Positions 43,101 to 58,100 of a DNA stretch of 64,000 nucleotides are shown one piece after another. A program made the position numbers and the translations under genes. The DNA comes from Amblyornis subalaris. Taxonomy: Eukaryota; Chordata; Aves; Passeriformes; Ptilonorhynchidae. Position 1 is the stretch's first letter. Every line of letters begins with the position of its first letter. The notes under the pieces are model-generated. The model had not been told where the DNA came from and ran no database searches. It saw only the letters and a list, made by a program, of their open reading frames with translations. The stretch is taken from NCBI GenBank assembly GCA_018881555.1, contig JACAXG010000166.1, forward strand, positions 2,956-66,955. Direction: 5' to 3'.

Positions 43101-46100
43101 TTCTGTCGAGGCTTGGGCAGGTTGGTAACACAGGTATGGGGACACATCAAGACATTACAAGGATGCAGAGCACCCTCCAAAAAGCGCTGCTTCGTTTCTG
43201 AAATATGAATTCCTCCGAGCGGAGCCTTTGGCAAAGTGTTGGCTGGCACCAAGGCAAGGCAGTACACACCCACTTGGTGAATGCTATCGATTGCCTTCAT
43301 AGAAATTAAAAAAAAAATACATTCCACATTAGCAACCGGGATGTAGCTTGAGCAAGAATTTGAATTCAAGTCATTTATAACATTAAAATTTTTACTTGCA
43401 CCACAATTTGCAAATAAAGGGTCCAATTCTGCACTCACTGAACTCATAGAAGCTGTGCCATGACTTCAATGGGAGCAGGAGCAGACCCAGGACTTTGCTT
43501 GTGCCCTCTATCAAGGGGATGCCACCTGCACATCAGGGATTAGGAAAGTCTCTTAAAAGTGGGCAAAAAGTGCAGAGATTTTCAAAAGCCAAAATTATAT
43601 CACAGCAAATTTAGCATGTATGGCACAATCACAAAAGCGCAGTAGAACATAAAACTCACAAAATTTAGGAGGGAAGCATCTTTGCTGCCTAAAACTTAAG
43701 TGTCTGTTTTAGCTATGACACTTCTCGAAAGAGAAATAAAAATATTTCCTCCCATGAAAAAGCCTTTCTATTACCAGATATTTCCTCTAAAAAGATTAGA
43801 AAGCTGAAATTAGACAGAAGCTGTTGTTACCCAAGTGCCTTACTCTTGAGAACACACTTCCCTTAAATTGTTCTCTGGATCCTTCCCTTCAGTTGTCCCT
43901 TCCCCCGAGCCTTCCATAACTGCTCTCTCAATTTTTACTTCCTTAGAACTTAATTAATTAATTCTGAAATCCACAAAGGCAAATCTGCCACGGTTGCCCT
44001 TCCTCCTGCCCTCCAATCCCCAAGGAAATACAATGAAGTAAACAAGGGAAAAAGTTTTTAATGCTTCCGGTTAGAGATCTAGAATGAGGTTGTTAGAGAC
44101 ACAAAAAGCTTTTGGGCTGTTCTGATACTTGGGACTAAGTATACCCGTGAACATTTTCAGAGGTAACTCTCAGTGCGAAATCAGAAGAGCCAAGTAGTAT
44201 TAACCCAAACTCATCACCCTTAAGACTTCGAGAATCCTAGTAGCAGGAATTTAAAAAAACATTCTGAGAGAAAGTCTTTTTACAAAATTCTGTGAACTCT
44301 CAACTCTGAAACACATTCTGAAATAAATTAGTTTATTACAGTACTCTGGTTACACTGATGGATTTTGCTTATGGGAAAAACAAAAGATTCTCTAACATTC
44401 TCATTTCATACATCAGCCTTATTCACCTGGAAAGAGAAAAGGACAGACTGACTACCTGTAGAACCCTGCTCATCCACTGAAAACTATCCTCCTCTGAGGC
44501 GTCAGGGCGCTGCTCTGCCACAAGCACTATCCGATCATCATGCAAAACGGGCACAGAAAACACTGCTATCCTAAAACACAAAGGACAGAAGAATGATAGG
44601 ATGCAATATATGGTGAACAGAGCATGGCTTATCATCACACGGGAATGGCTGCAACCTCTCATGGCACCGTTTCACACACACGAGCATTATTCATGCCAGA
44701 TCATCACAAACTCACAGAAAAATTTAGAACACCATGTGGGTTCACTGCTGTAATTGATTTCTGGTGGGGGTCAGGTGGATGTGCAGTCACCAAAGTAGTA
44801 TGTGTTTGACAGGCAAGTTCCATACGTGCAGGGGCTGTGCAAACCTTGCTTAGAGAACTCCGTCATGCACACTGGACTTGTGGCCCCTGTATATAAAGTC
44901 CCTTCTGAAAGACAACTATGCCAAATCACTGACCACCGGATGCTTGCACTGAAAAATACTGAACTCCAATTTGGGAATTACATTAGTTTTGGGCTTGCCT
45001 CTTCTAGGATAACATATTAATAATGCCTCAGCCAAATATGTGCTGCCATTTTTATGTTATGTCAATCGCAGAAGTGATGCAACAATGAGGAAAGCTGAAT
45101 TTTCAGAGAATTGGAGAATAGTTTGTGTCAGAAGGGGACCTTCAAAGGTCATCTCATCTAATTCCAAACCCCAAATAAGCAGGGACATCTTCAACTGGAT
45201 CAGGTTGCTCAGTGCCCCCTCCAACTGGATGTTGATTATTTCCACAATACATGTTATCTCTGAGGGTCCTTCAGCAGCCTCAACACTACTAGTGTCTCCT
45301 TTTAGAACATTCTGCACAGTTCCACCCTCTGCCACCCCAAAGAGGGGACAGAAGTGTTTTTCATCTGGCATATGAGGTTCATTTGAGGGTCTTAGGAGAA
45401 ACTTTGAAAGAAGTTTTAAACAGATACTTCAAGATCTACCTTTATACTGTGTGAAAGTAATTTAAAATCTATTATGCGTTAAGCAGGGTGTCATGTCTGT
45501 CTTTCAAGTTAGCAGGGACAACCGAATTCNTATCTGGCATAATCACAACCTAGTCCCACCTTTCCTACAAAACACACATNAAAAAATTCACATGCATTGC
45601 TCCTGTGTATGCTGTGTTTGCTGTGTCACTTGTTGAATGTCTGTGGGTGAAAAAAGGAGCAACAAAGCCCCATAAACAGTGCTGAAGTTTTTAANAGACT
45701 CACCTTCCCCGATAGACAAATTTCATGGGTTCGACTGCCAATGCCGTGGCTACCACATCATCTGCGTTGTGCCTGCGGCCNCTAACTGTCATCAGGCCAT
45801 CCAATTTTCCTACCACGAACACCAAATAGTCCTGAAAAGAAGGCAGGGTTAGGAACAGTGGAAAAACCTCCTCACTCCTGGCAATACCTGACTCAAGGCA
45901 ACAATACCCTCGAGATCTATTGGAGGTCAGTGCCTCGACACATAATCCTGCTGAATTCAGGGGCATCACTTCAGAGNTGGGAGCCAGGACAAAGTAGGGC
46001 CCTGAGGGCTTGTTTACACTTACAGGACCCACAAAGCCAAGCAATCCTGTTCTTGTGAAGGGCTGGTCTGATACAGGCACGCCGGCTGCTGTCAGTGGGA

Positions 46101-49100
46101 TGGCCTGGAAGGACACAGAAGGATTCAGACACTCACTGGACTGNTAAGGACTTTCACTCTTTTATTGCCAGAAAACATGAAATGGAGTAAGGAAAAATAT
46201 GGGGAGAAACACTGAAATGCCTTCACATAACACCACTGTGTTAATTCAGAGCTAAGATAAACTTAAATGCTCACATAGGCACAACACTGGATTGTGGAAC
46301 ACAGAAGCAGCTGACAGTTGGTATTTTTGGTTAAAAGAGACAGAATTTCTTGTTACGATTCTATGAATGAAGCAAAGTGTACCTGGCCAGGGCCTTTTCT
46401 AACTAACTAAAAAAAAAAAAATAAAAAGGATATATAAGGAACAAATAAGTCTATTTACAAGAAGAAATACAAAGAAATTCAAACCTCAAATACATTCTTG
46501 GTGATTCCAAGGAGGCCAAAATATGCTGTCCCAGTCGCTCCTGAATTCACACATATTTCTCCAACCTCATCAGCTTTACACAGATAAGGAGTCCCATCCA
46601 CCTTCACAACACACACATTGGCTGCAAGGAGGAAGAACAGAGAATCACAGTGTTAGTCTGCTCCAGCAGCTGACACACATGCTGCTCTGCCACTGTCAGA
46701 TAAAGATTTTAGTATCAATTATTCATTAGCTACAGCAAAAACACAGCATGTAAGAGAGCTCTCTTTAGCTTCTTGACAGTGTGTGCAATGTGTTCTCCAA
46801 GATCAGTTCACAAATGCAATGTTTTTTTCTTACAGTGCTTCAGAGCCTCCACATCAGCTGCACCTGAACCCAAGGCACAACAGAGCAAGGGAGTTTGATT
46901 TAGCACTTAGGACTCAAGATTAAGAAAGAAATCAATAAGTCTACCCAGGCCAATACAAAATAAACATGGCAAAGCCAACTCTGCTGCCAGCATAGACCAA
47001 GGATTGCTGGTAAAATAGATCTGTGGGTACATTTTCAAATCTTAGAGAAGTCTTCAGTTGTCAATATCCTTGGTCTAAGCAAGCAAGACAATCATTCACC
47101 CTACCAACAGATCGATTTCTGAATTATCTTGGTTACATAAAAATTACCTATCAGAACAACTAGCAGTTATTAATAATTGTTTGGAACCATGCAATGATAA
47201 CCTTGGGTGACCAAGTAAGGAGATGCTACTAAAATTCTGGTAGAGGTCCAAGTCCAAATTAGTACAACAATTGCCGGATATTATATGCATGAACTAGAAG
47301 GCTGGAATTAAATTCTACAGTATGAACTACCAGTCATGCAAACCCCCATATTTTGCAATTTATGAGAGAAAAAAAAAAGGCTGTTTAAAACCTAATGGTA
47401 AATTGAAACTGTTGAAATAGTTTCTTACTACAGGAAATAACTTGACCTAATATCAGAACTCTAACACTTTTAAGCAATGATGCAGCGAGAAGTGTTAATA
47501 ACTAGAGAAACCACAACAATTTTCGGGTATACACAAATGTACAGCCCTCAGTGCATTCATAAACACAGAAAAACCAATGGATCGGCCTGCAGTCCCCAAA
47601 TGATGCTCCATCCACGAAGCCCAAGGACAAGCCTATCACCCTGATCAAGTAAAAAAAAAATACTTACCAGTAAACACTGTATGATACAGGTAGTCTACAG
47701 GTACATTCTAACAGCAGGCACAGTTCTGCCCTGCCAGGTTATACTGCAAGGCTGCCCTTCTGCAGTATCTGTGGAGCCTCTACTCTCGCTTCTCCTCCTT
47801 TTCCTGCTTCATGTGTGACATACAAGAGAGTGCATCTACCACCATTTCAGTCTCTCTCAACAGCATTGCATCTGAAAAAGAATTAGAGAGAAGGGAAAAG
47901 CAGATGGGATGGGAATGTACATGTGGACTGCACATCACGAAGAACAGAGATTCCTGGTAAGAAAGCTTTCCTTCTTCAAATGAGTCCACATGTACATTCT
48001 GACAGACGGTGACTCACAGCAGTCAAACCTGCCAGGGAGTATCCTGGCAGAGGATGAGAATCCTGCTGTGCAAAGGACCACGCTGATGCCCTGCCAAAGA
48101 CTGGATTCAGCTCTGGATGTTTCAAGACTAGCACAGCAGGAATGCAAGAAGAATGCCAGGGGCTTGTACAGCAGAAGGCTGTGACCAAAGGTGCTGATAA
48201 GGGTCAGGAAGTGGTCTCTTGTTCCCTTTCCAGTATTTCATAGTGTATCCATAAACAATGGCTACCCTTGCACTGCAGTCTATAGATAGAACTTCTCTTC
48301 TAGAAGCATGAAACCCTATGAAAAATGCTAAAATGCCAGGATAAAATGCCTCTAGAATAATTGCTGAAGGTATTTGCAGGGNTTCCAGAGAAACCTGATC
48401 TTAAAAACAGCAAATGGGGATATCAAGTCAAGGACCTGCATCTTTCCCTGAACCTCTGGAAAAGGCAATAGGCATAAAGCAAACCAACTTCCTAGACAAG
48501 GATGAACATAAATCTAGACTCNACAGGAGGTTACACGAGCATCCAAAGCACAACATTTAAATTGGAAGAAAACATCTCATCCCAAGTGCACACACTGGCA
48601 CAGGTCTCCAAGAGAAGCTGTTCTGCAGTGCCCGTTGTGCCATTGTGTGACAGACTGAAACCAGTGAAAGAACCAGATCNCTCTGCAGTGAAGATGCACT
48701 GTGGTAACTACCAGAACCTGGGCAAATGTTTGCTGAGACATGGACAGAGGAAACAATGACATCCAAGACGTCCACATGCTGCAGACAAAGTGAGCATCCT
48801 GACATTTAGGAACTGGAACCATCTGCCTGGACTTCTAGGAAAGCTACTGAATGCAGTCACAATCCAGAAGGTGACACTCTATATGCAGATGTTCTTGTAG
48901 AAGCCCAAGATCTGGTGCCAACAGGAAGTTTTCTGCTTGAGTATAAGAAAGTAGCTGCTGCAGCAGCACTGTTTCTGGGAACCAGGCTTTGTATGACTCG
49001 GAGCTGTAGGGATATAGAACTCTTGGATTCAAGAGTGTTACTCTCCTGTCAAAGAAAGAACATGCGAATGATCCCTATAAAATAGAAACGATTAGTTGAG

Positions 49101-52100
49101 AAGTAGGAGTGAGACAAACTTAAATGAATACTCTGAGCAACATATCCAGGNTCAAGCATAAGGCATAATATGCTTCCAAGATGACAGGTAACATGGCAAT
49201 CACATTCCAATTGATGTGAAAGCTGGAGGCAGAAAATGGGCAGAAGAAAAGGGGATTGGTACTTTCCCTACCACCTGTATCCAGNCCAATCCGAAAAAAT
49301 GAAGATTGCTATGAGCCAAATTTAGCAATGCCAGTCCTAGAAAGAAACCATNCAAAATAGCCCAAGGTGGTCAACAGGTGGGGAAAAATATCGTCCCATC
49401 AGGAGAGGATTCCAGGGGAATGCATACTAGGTTTTCTGTTAAGAATTCCCATGCTATCTTGGAGGGGAAGATTTCTCCATGGATGCTTGCACTTCCCTTG
49501 AGGCTCTTGTGATTGGCATTCATGATAAATAATGAATGTAAAGGGAATGTGGCATCAAGAGTGGCCTGTTGGTTAAACAGTAGTGACACAAAACATGACC
49601 CTGTTGAGTAAGATCTCCTGACCAGGTGGGCTCAGTTTCTCAGAGCAAATAGCAAGATCAGAAGAAAAAGAGGGCAAAAGCGGACAATTTATCCATGACC
49701 TTTTAACCAGGTGGTTCCTGAATAAAGCACACCAGGGATCTTCACAGGTAATGAGATACAAACCATTTGGCTTAACCATTTCCAAACGGAATTCAGAAGT
49801 GTGAGCTCCTTATGTCACAAAATATTTGAAAGACTACGGCATGTAAGCANTTCCAGGTTCAGTGGGGATCAGAAGATGGAATAAAGCCTCCAGGAAGAAA
49901 ATACAAAATCAAAAACAAATCAAGAGTAAGACTCCTCAGCCAGCAGAGCAGCAATGAACAAGTGGTGGTATGTTCTCTCCTGTATGCCAAACACCAAGCC
50001 AGAATGGACAGGCCATGCCCTCCATGAATACTACACAGGAAAAAGCATAAATCTTACTAGGTAAGGCACAAGTATCTCCACTGTTAGAATGTACATGCAG
50101 ACTCATTTGAAACTAAGTAATTCATTTCCTTGAGTCATTCATTTATTTTCATTTGGCACACCCCTGCAAGTAACTGCTAATCTTTTTATTTCCCTCCTAC
50201 TCCGGAAGATTTTTTAAGAGATAAAGTTATCAATCCTCTAGCATGAACTTTATCATGTCTATTCTGACTTAAGGAACATACAGAGACATTTCCGCTGGAA
50301 TTTTTATCATANGGACAAATTGAAGCAAATCTATCTCAGATTCTGACAGCCCAGTGCTCATCAGAGTTTAAAAAGAGTTAATGAATTAAGTTGCCCAAAT
50401 TCTGCTTAACCTACAAGTTTTGCCACTTACTACTATATTTTCAAACAGCAACAGCCATCAATTACAAGCCGTATCACTTTGAGGCACTAAATGATACACG
50501 CTTAACTGTTCTCCCCTCACACAATCAGACAAGTCATTCAACATTTATTACTCATGTAGAAAGTTATAGCAGTGTTACCACTGCCTGCCAGTGGCACCCT
50601 AATCCAAAAGGGTCCCTCAGATTTGCCAGACAATGCTCCAAGGAATTTGACAAAGGGGAAGGGTTTTGTCACAGATCCCTCTCACTGCTCAANTGGGCAT
50701 TTCACAAGGACAGGTACAGGTTTTTCGTTAACGACTCACACTGAGGTGAAATTACTTACCCATGAACACACAGGGAACTCTTCCAACATCCTAAGGCAGA
50801 CTGGACCCTGTCACTAAGCAGATGCTCTATGGAAAATGAACCACGGGGACTTACACCTCCAACAGCTGAATATGAAGAGTAGCTTAAGGTGCACCACAGC
50901 TGTAGGCTGCTTTGTGTCTTGGTGTAGTCAAGCACACTTTGCCCTGAGCAAAGCCTACAGCAAAGCCAGGAGCATCCCCATAGGATAAACGGATCCGAAG
51001 AAGGATTTCAATCGATCTTGCATCAAATACCACTTTTTNGAACAAAACCTGGAGCAACATTGAGTTTAAGCTCAGTCAGTTCACCTCAGTCAGTTCGTGA
51101 CTACCTGAAGGGCANGCAAACTCGCTCCCTTCATGTCCCTGTCACTAACCCGCACTCTAAAGAGAAGGTGGGGAGCACAACTGAATTTCACTGGGGTTTC
51201 AAGGGGACAGCAGCAGTGTGGAGACCCAAACCAGACAGCAGTAGCAGTCCACGCCATCTGTATTTTAGCTGAAGCAAAAAAATCACCACTCTGTTGAGAC
51301 ACANATACCAGTCACAGAATCAGAGACTTGATCAGGTTGGAAAAGATGNATAAGATCATCAAGTCCAACTGTGAAGCTGAAGTTAGTGCCTCTCTTGGAA
51401 TCTTTTTACAGACTTTTGAAACAGCTTCAAATGGTCTTAACACAAAAACTTGAGAGAAGCCACACAACAACCAAGCGACTTCTCTGCTTTATTTTGGTAT
51501 GAAGTGCAGAGCTGCTGCTCAATCTTTAGCAGGAGGAAGTTCTAAATGTCAATTTAATTCAGCAACAATAACCGAACCATTGACTTTACGAACTGCAAAG
51601 TGCTTCTGGGGATAATGAGGAAAATTAAACAAGACCAGTGCCACTTGCTACACAACGGCTGGAATTTTCATCAGCTGAGTGGGAACCTGTCCGCCTCCTC
51701 TTACTCAGATCAGAGGCCTTGGTGCACAGAGAAGAGGTTGTTGCTGAAATCACACAAATTTACTCTCCACTTCATCTTTACCTTGAGTAAATGCTCTACA
51801 GAGAGCAGGGCTTTAAAACCACAGCTCTGCAAGGCATGAGGTTCATAAGGAGACCAAGAATAAGAAAGCCAAAAGTAACAAATGACCAGAACCAATGAGG
51901 TTCTTTGGTAACTACANAGTAAACCTGAGAAGTGAGGAGAATTCCAAAAAATCTGTATTTCATCCTCTTCAAGTACACCAGAGCAGGTCATGAGAGGGTC
52001 TGAACGCAGTGGTACAGTGGTTCCAGTGCCACAGAATGTGACACTGCCAGTCCAGAAGCTGGAGTAGATGACACTAAATGTCCAGTCTTTAATTCCAATG

Positions 52101-55100
52101 TCCACAGCCTTAGGTCTGGTTTGGCACCCTACCTTTATTAANGTTCTTCAGAGTGCTCTCCTCTCCAAATGCTGCATGACTCAGCAGCCTGGTCTCAAAT
52201 GAGAACAACAGGGAAGAGACAAAGTCCGTTTGCCTCAATCCTCTTAACGGGCTGGGGAACAATACCCAGCTCTACCTAATTCAGGAAGCACAGCGTTGCA
52301 AACAGATGTAATTAGGAAACAGGTTAATCCAGGTTACTCCTGATCACTTTCTTGTTCTCCATGTGCATGACAAAATGGTTTCCAGAACTAGTTGTTCCAT
52401 CGCCTTTGCAGGGTTTGAGACGAGGTCCCTTTCAAATGAATTATTCTATTTCAGCCCATTCTATTCCATTCCATTCCAAAAGCAACTGTGCAACCAGCCA
52501 AAAGCTGGTATCTGCCTATACCAAAACCTACAGTCATTCACATTTATTGTGGACTAATCTCTAGTTAAAAAGTGGTAAAAAAATCCAGTTGAGACAGCAC
52601 TTAATCATCACATGTTTAGGTCGTGTCAAAACATAAGTCATACTAAATTAGAAGTATTTAACATTTTTATTTATTTCATCAGCACAAGTATAATAGTAGA
52701 GATAACTTATGTGGAATATGCTTAAACCTACATGAAATGCTTTCCTACCTCCAGGCATAATCTGCCCAACATCCTGCACAGTTAACACTGACAGCTTCTC
52801 CTCTGTATCCACTCTGATCACACCGAAACTCAGACAATTCATGGATAACACTGCTTTTCCTGGAGGGGGACCACCCAGTTCAGGAGGCCTGGAAGACAGA
52901 AAGTCCAGTCAGATATGAATCATTAGACCAGTATTGGTGATATGGTCACCAGAAACATTGTGACAGTTTCTCAGGCTAGGNAAGGTTAAGAGAAATAACT
53001 GTTTCTCACTTTAAACAAACAAGTGTTCATGACTGGTAATATATTGNAACTAGATGAAAAAAGAGCTAAAAAAACCTCTCCAAAATTTCAAACTTTTTTG
53101 TTTCAAGTTTTCTTGAAATTGATATTCTGAAAAAGCACATTTTGATCAGAACCACCATCAAAAAATTCCAGCATATCCCATCCATATGTCTATTAATAAT
53201 TAAAGTACTTCCTTTTTTCAAAGCATCCCTTGCTATCTCCAGAAATCCAATGGTATTTTTCAGACCAGTTACAAATATTTTTTTCTTTAGTCCCCTGCAA
53301 GACATTGCACACAAGCAATTAATTGAAGATTCAGCATCTTCTTCCTCCCAAATAAGTAAGACTTGTTTGGGGGGCATTTTAAAAGGTCCTCCAGTAACAT
53401 CAGTGAGGATGAGACCTCACTTTCTCAAACCATGGAAAAAACACTTTATGCCTGACTACTCTTAGAAAATACTGAACTTTCTATAGAAAACAAACAAAAA
53501 TCACCCATCCTTCAGTGAGAGAGATATCTGTGAGCTTCATATTTTCCTCTGCCTAGGTCTTTGGGCATCCTTAGGTGGGTCATGGTCTTTTCTGGCTACC
53601 ATCTTAACACAAGATTCCCCATCCCTGGAAGTGTTCAAGGCCAGGCTGGACGGGGCTTGGAGCAGCCTGGTCTAGTGGAAGATGTCCCTGCCCACGGCAG
53701 TGGGTCGGACCTCCTTCCAACCCAAACCATTCTGTGATTCTATGACACATTCCAATAGTCAAGAAAAGCTACAATTCACTTCTCAGAAAAGGGAATTACC
53801 TGCGAATAGCAACTGTTAGTGCCTCTGAAGAACTAGCACAGGGACAGATTACTTCTGGTCTCAGACCTCTGGATTGAAATACATTCAGGAATGCGTCACA
53901 GGAAGATATTGACCCTAAAAAAACCAAGCACAATTAGAAACATTTTTCTAAGAGAAGGAAAGCTGGAGCTGCAGGAATTCAAAGCCTGTGCTCGCTCTCA
54001 GATCAGCTATACCAACATTGTCATACTCATGCACAAAGCCAATATTCTTTCAAATTGTCCGAAAGACATTCCAGCCCATTATTAGATGGTAGATTTGGAA
54101 AAAGAACTCCTAGTGACTAACAACCACACTGAACGAAATTCCCAACTGCATACTCCTTCTCTGGCACCACTCACTAACACTTATCATCATGGGAAGTCCT
54201 TCAGGGATCAGAATACTTTGTCACTAATGGTAACTGTGTGTCAGCTTCTTACACAGCTCTCATCTGATTGTTTCTTGCAGAGGTCACAGCATTTAAAATC
54301 GAACATCCAATGCTTCTGACGTACCTTCACTTCACAATTCTACCTGGCCTCTAGCACTTGGCCCAAAATGGATTATATCTCTATCTCCCAGCTATCAGTT
54401 CAGGTCAAATCATATAGGAGTATAGCATTAATGAAAACATGAAGTTCAAAAAATGAATTTACACAGGTAAATATAACCAAGAAGTGCAAACAACAATGAA
54501 AAAGAGGTGGCATCAGTGGCACACAAATAGTATTTTATTACAGAACAAACTGTTTAACTTCCCAAGCATCAGCTCTGACACAGGGTTTACAACAAACACA
54601 ATCTTGGCAAGATTGCCACTCAGGAAACACATCCATACTCACATGGATTGGCTCCATCTGCCACTATTAACATCCGTAAGGAGCTGAGGCTGACATCTCT
54701 TTGATCCCTCTGAGCCAAAAGTGACCAGTGCATATCCCGGGATTTTACTACTGCTACACGAGCTGCAAATCAAAAAATAATTATGCTGCGTGTGCAGAAC
54801 TAAANAAAGATCAATTATAAAATTATGTAAGTATTCTTGTGTATTTACACGAATTTATGAAACAAATTAGAAAAGAAATATAAATGCCAAACATTCAGTT
54901 ACTATGACACGTGTATACTCAATGTCTCNAGATGACCTTGATTATAGAATTTAAATGTTTGCTATAAATTCAAATAGTGAGAAACACATTTTCTTTAAAG
55001 GTCTCTCAGAAGAAGCTATCAATGTCACTCATCAGTGAAACTATCAGCACACAGAATACTCAAATGGAGTACTCAGTGGCCAATGCAGACATTTTATACA

Positions 55101-58100
55101 ACCAATTCCATTNGTTTTTAAATAACCCAAAAAGAGATGGGCGAAATTAAAAAGCCTTTTAGTTTACCTTTGTAGGAGCAGACTTTCTGTATCCAGGAAA
55201 GTGGATTAACCTTCATTAATGCATAGGGAATACTGATGACATGCATCCTGTTCATAACGCTCTATGAGAAAAAGATTCAAAAATAAACTTTCAAGTGGCT
55301 GAAAATAAACAGAGCACGTATCAATGCTTAAAAAACCCACAGTGATCACAGCTACAGCATAACTCTTACAGTTAACTGTTAGTGAAAACTATATGTATAC
55401 TCTGTGAAAACAGAAGGTACACAAGTTACTGAAAATGTAACACTTTATTCTGAAAAATATAAATATTGAAACAAAAATCATCTGAGAGAGTTGATGAGTT
55501 TATGGCCTCATTCTGATACCAGTACACTACCCTTGAGAGAAGAACTTGCTGCAGTGTTTTTCCTTCCTTGCAATACTCACTGTTAATACTCCATGCCAAA
55601 GGCCAGCATCTCTTTTGAAATCCAAGACATTTGTTAGTGTTTCAGCTGAAAGTGAAGGAAAAAAATATCAGATTTAAAAAGCATATTTATAAGAATACTT
55701 AAGAACTCCAAATACTTGTTATAGCAACTCTGAAACTTCCATCACTGCTAAGAAACTAAAGCTCTGTTGCCCATAACAGGCTGCTTAAGCTTCAAGTGGT
55801 TTGTTTTACTTACAGCAATCATCTTTGAATTATGATTACAGACTAGATTACTGTAACGTATTTAAGACCTTGATTCATTGTAATACCCCTTCCATGTGTT
55901 TGTAATATCTGCCAATGAACTATACAGACTGAAAATTTAGTCCTGAAGCAAACTTTTTCAGCTGAACTGAAGAAGTTCATCTGCATTTGAAAGAATTAGA
56001 TCTAGNGGGAAATATTACCATGGCTGTACTAAATTTTTCTTGAATATTTTCTCTGAGAAATTTGAATATCTTATGTGATTAAAAAAAAAAAAGAATCAAA
56101 GATTTTAAACCAAANATTCAATCTGATTTTTGAGGGATATCTTGTATTGGTTAGTGAAACTTGCTTATCATTGATCTAGGATGGATATATGCAGGAAAGT
56201 TTTTGGTTAATGGTAGCACAGATTAACTCTATACAGATAGTCAAAACCAAGTGCAGTTTTTGGCTGCTCACTAGGAGAATGACTGAAAACAAGCAGATCT
56301 CTCACTACATTCACATTCCTGTGGACATGTTCTTTTGCGGACATGATCAGTTAAGAGGAAGATGCCTTCCTTGATTATGATTTCACAAGCAGCTTAACTC
56401 TCTTTCACACATCACACCCATTATGAATGAGGAAGCTTGTCTTTCCCTTTGCAGTTAAAGATATGACTGTGTATCTAAAGTTCTTTGAAGGCAGTAAACA
56501 TGATTATGCAACAGAAATTGTCTGAAGATTCAAAGCTGCCAGTATCATTTTAAAGTTACAACTATCTAACTTACCTTCTGAATAACCACATGCCTGAGTC
56601 AGTGCGTGACAATGTGCCAGCATGGAGGCATGAGATATAGTAATGCCCACTGTGCTGCCCTCTTTGCTGGTTTTGTACTGAGAAGAGAAGGTGCACACAA
56701 ACATTAGATTAACAACAAAACCAAGGAAATTTACAGTGGTGAATTGAAAATAAATATGTTATAAAAACAGAGCGAGTTTTTTAAAGTCAAAAAGCTAGCA
56801 TAAAAATATATTTATGTCCACAGAATACACTAATATCATAAAAACGCTGTTTCTCTACTCCAATTAAACAAATTGTCCTGGGGATCCCAAAACGCTGATT
56901 ATTCCCAATCTTCAACCCAACTGCATACAGCCACTCAGCTGACAGTTTGCCTGGCAGCCTTGAGGGAAACATTCTCGTTTCACAGTTAACNATACTATAG
57001 TCATCTCTTTTATTACATCAAGAGTTTAAAGGAAGAAAACATCACATAAACTATGATAGAGTAACCATAAAAGTTATATCATATTACACTGGATCACCTC
57101 GATATAAGCAATCTCAGCGCTGGCATCCCGGACCTGTGGATGCCAGTCCTTGGTTGGTTTTGCCAGATGCTTCCCATCAATCACAAACCAAATGAGACGA
57201 GGCCAGCCTTCAAAGAGAAAAAAAGGTTTCTGTCATCACAGTTCCAAAAATCNGAGGGTTTTTCCCCAGTCTTCGGGGATAACAACACGAGGCAAAGCAA
57301 AGGCAAAATCCCCTCTCTGAGAGGAAGAACCAGCAAGAGGCAATGCCATGAGAATCAAGGCAGTTCTTTATGTGTAAGAACCATGCAAGCAAACTCAAAA
57401 GCTGTAGTTTGACAGCAACAATGAATATACCTGCTTTTTATCCCATAGAAAATAAAACCACACCTTTGAATGTCACCACCTCGCCAGTCTGAGCTTTTGG
57501 GAGGCCTTTCTGACAGGCATCAGTGGTTAAAGCTAACGTGACTCCACAGCTGCCCAAAAGAAACCCAATCTGCTGACTGCCAGCATCCTGTAGAGAAACC
57601 AAGTCATAGCAAAATTACAAATAACAAAGCTTTTGGACAGTTTGCTCTAACTTATCCATGTTTAGAAAACATTAAGTCAATTTACATCACAGGAAAAAAC
57701 AAACATCTGTCCCATAAGACCTTTAAATGGCTGAGAAGGTTTTAGTTTTGCTTAGTGCCAACTAAGATTTGGCAGCAGATCGGGCAAGGAAAGCAGTGTC
57801 AGAAGCAATGGCTGTGCATCTGTCTTCAACTCAACAGGGATGTTTACAAGTTCTGCTAAAACAGGAACCTGGTTTGATGCTGGTTTTGACTCCTGACACA
57901 CCAAGAAGCAGAGCCTACTGCTTTTTAGCTCTTCCCTAATTATCTCCATGTGTGTGGGACTACACCTGTATTTCCAGTAACTATGGTGTCTCTGCCTGCC
58001 TCATTACTCAGCATGAGAGCTGAAAAGATATTTCTGTGATATATTTTGAGAAATACTTCCACACATACTTTCAAAAATAATGAACTGAAATAATTTCTAT

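Larger units (their letters stand above)
46622..52748 (-). other. DIP2A: Large DIP2A intron between exons 18 and 19
   Basis: At 6.1 kb this is the longest intron in the window. It holds two inverted-repeat-bounded segments (47,692-47,929 and 47,975-50,111) and a CR1-like remnant near 51,312-51,392. Small open frames inside are not supported as exons. Confidence 0.75.
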
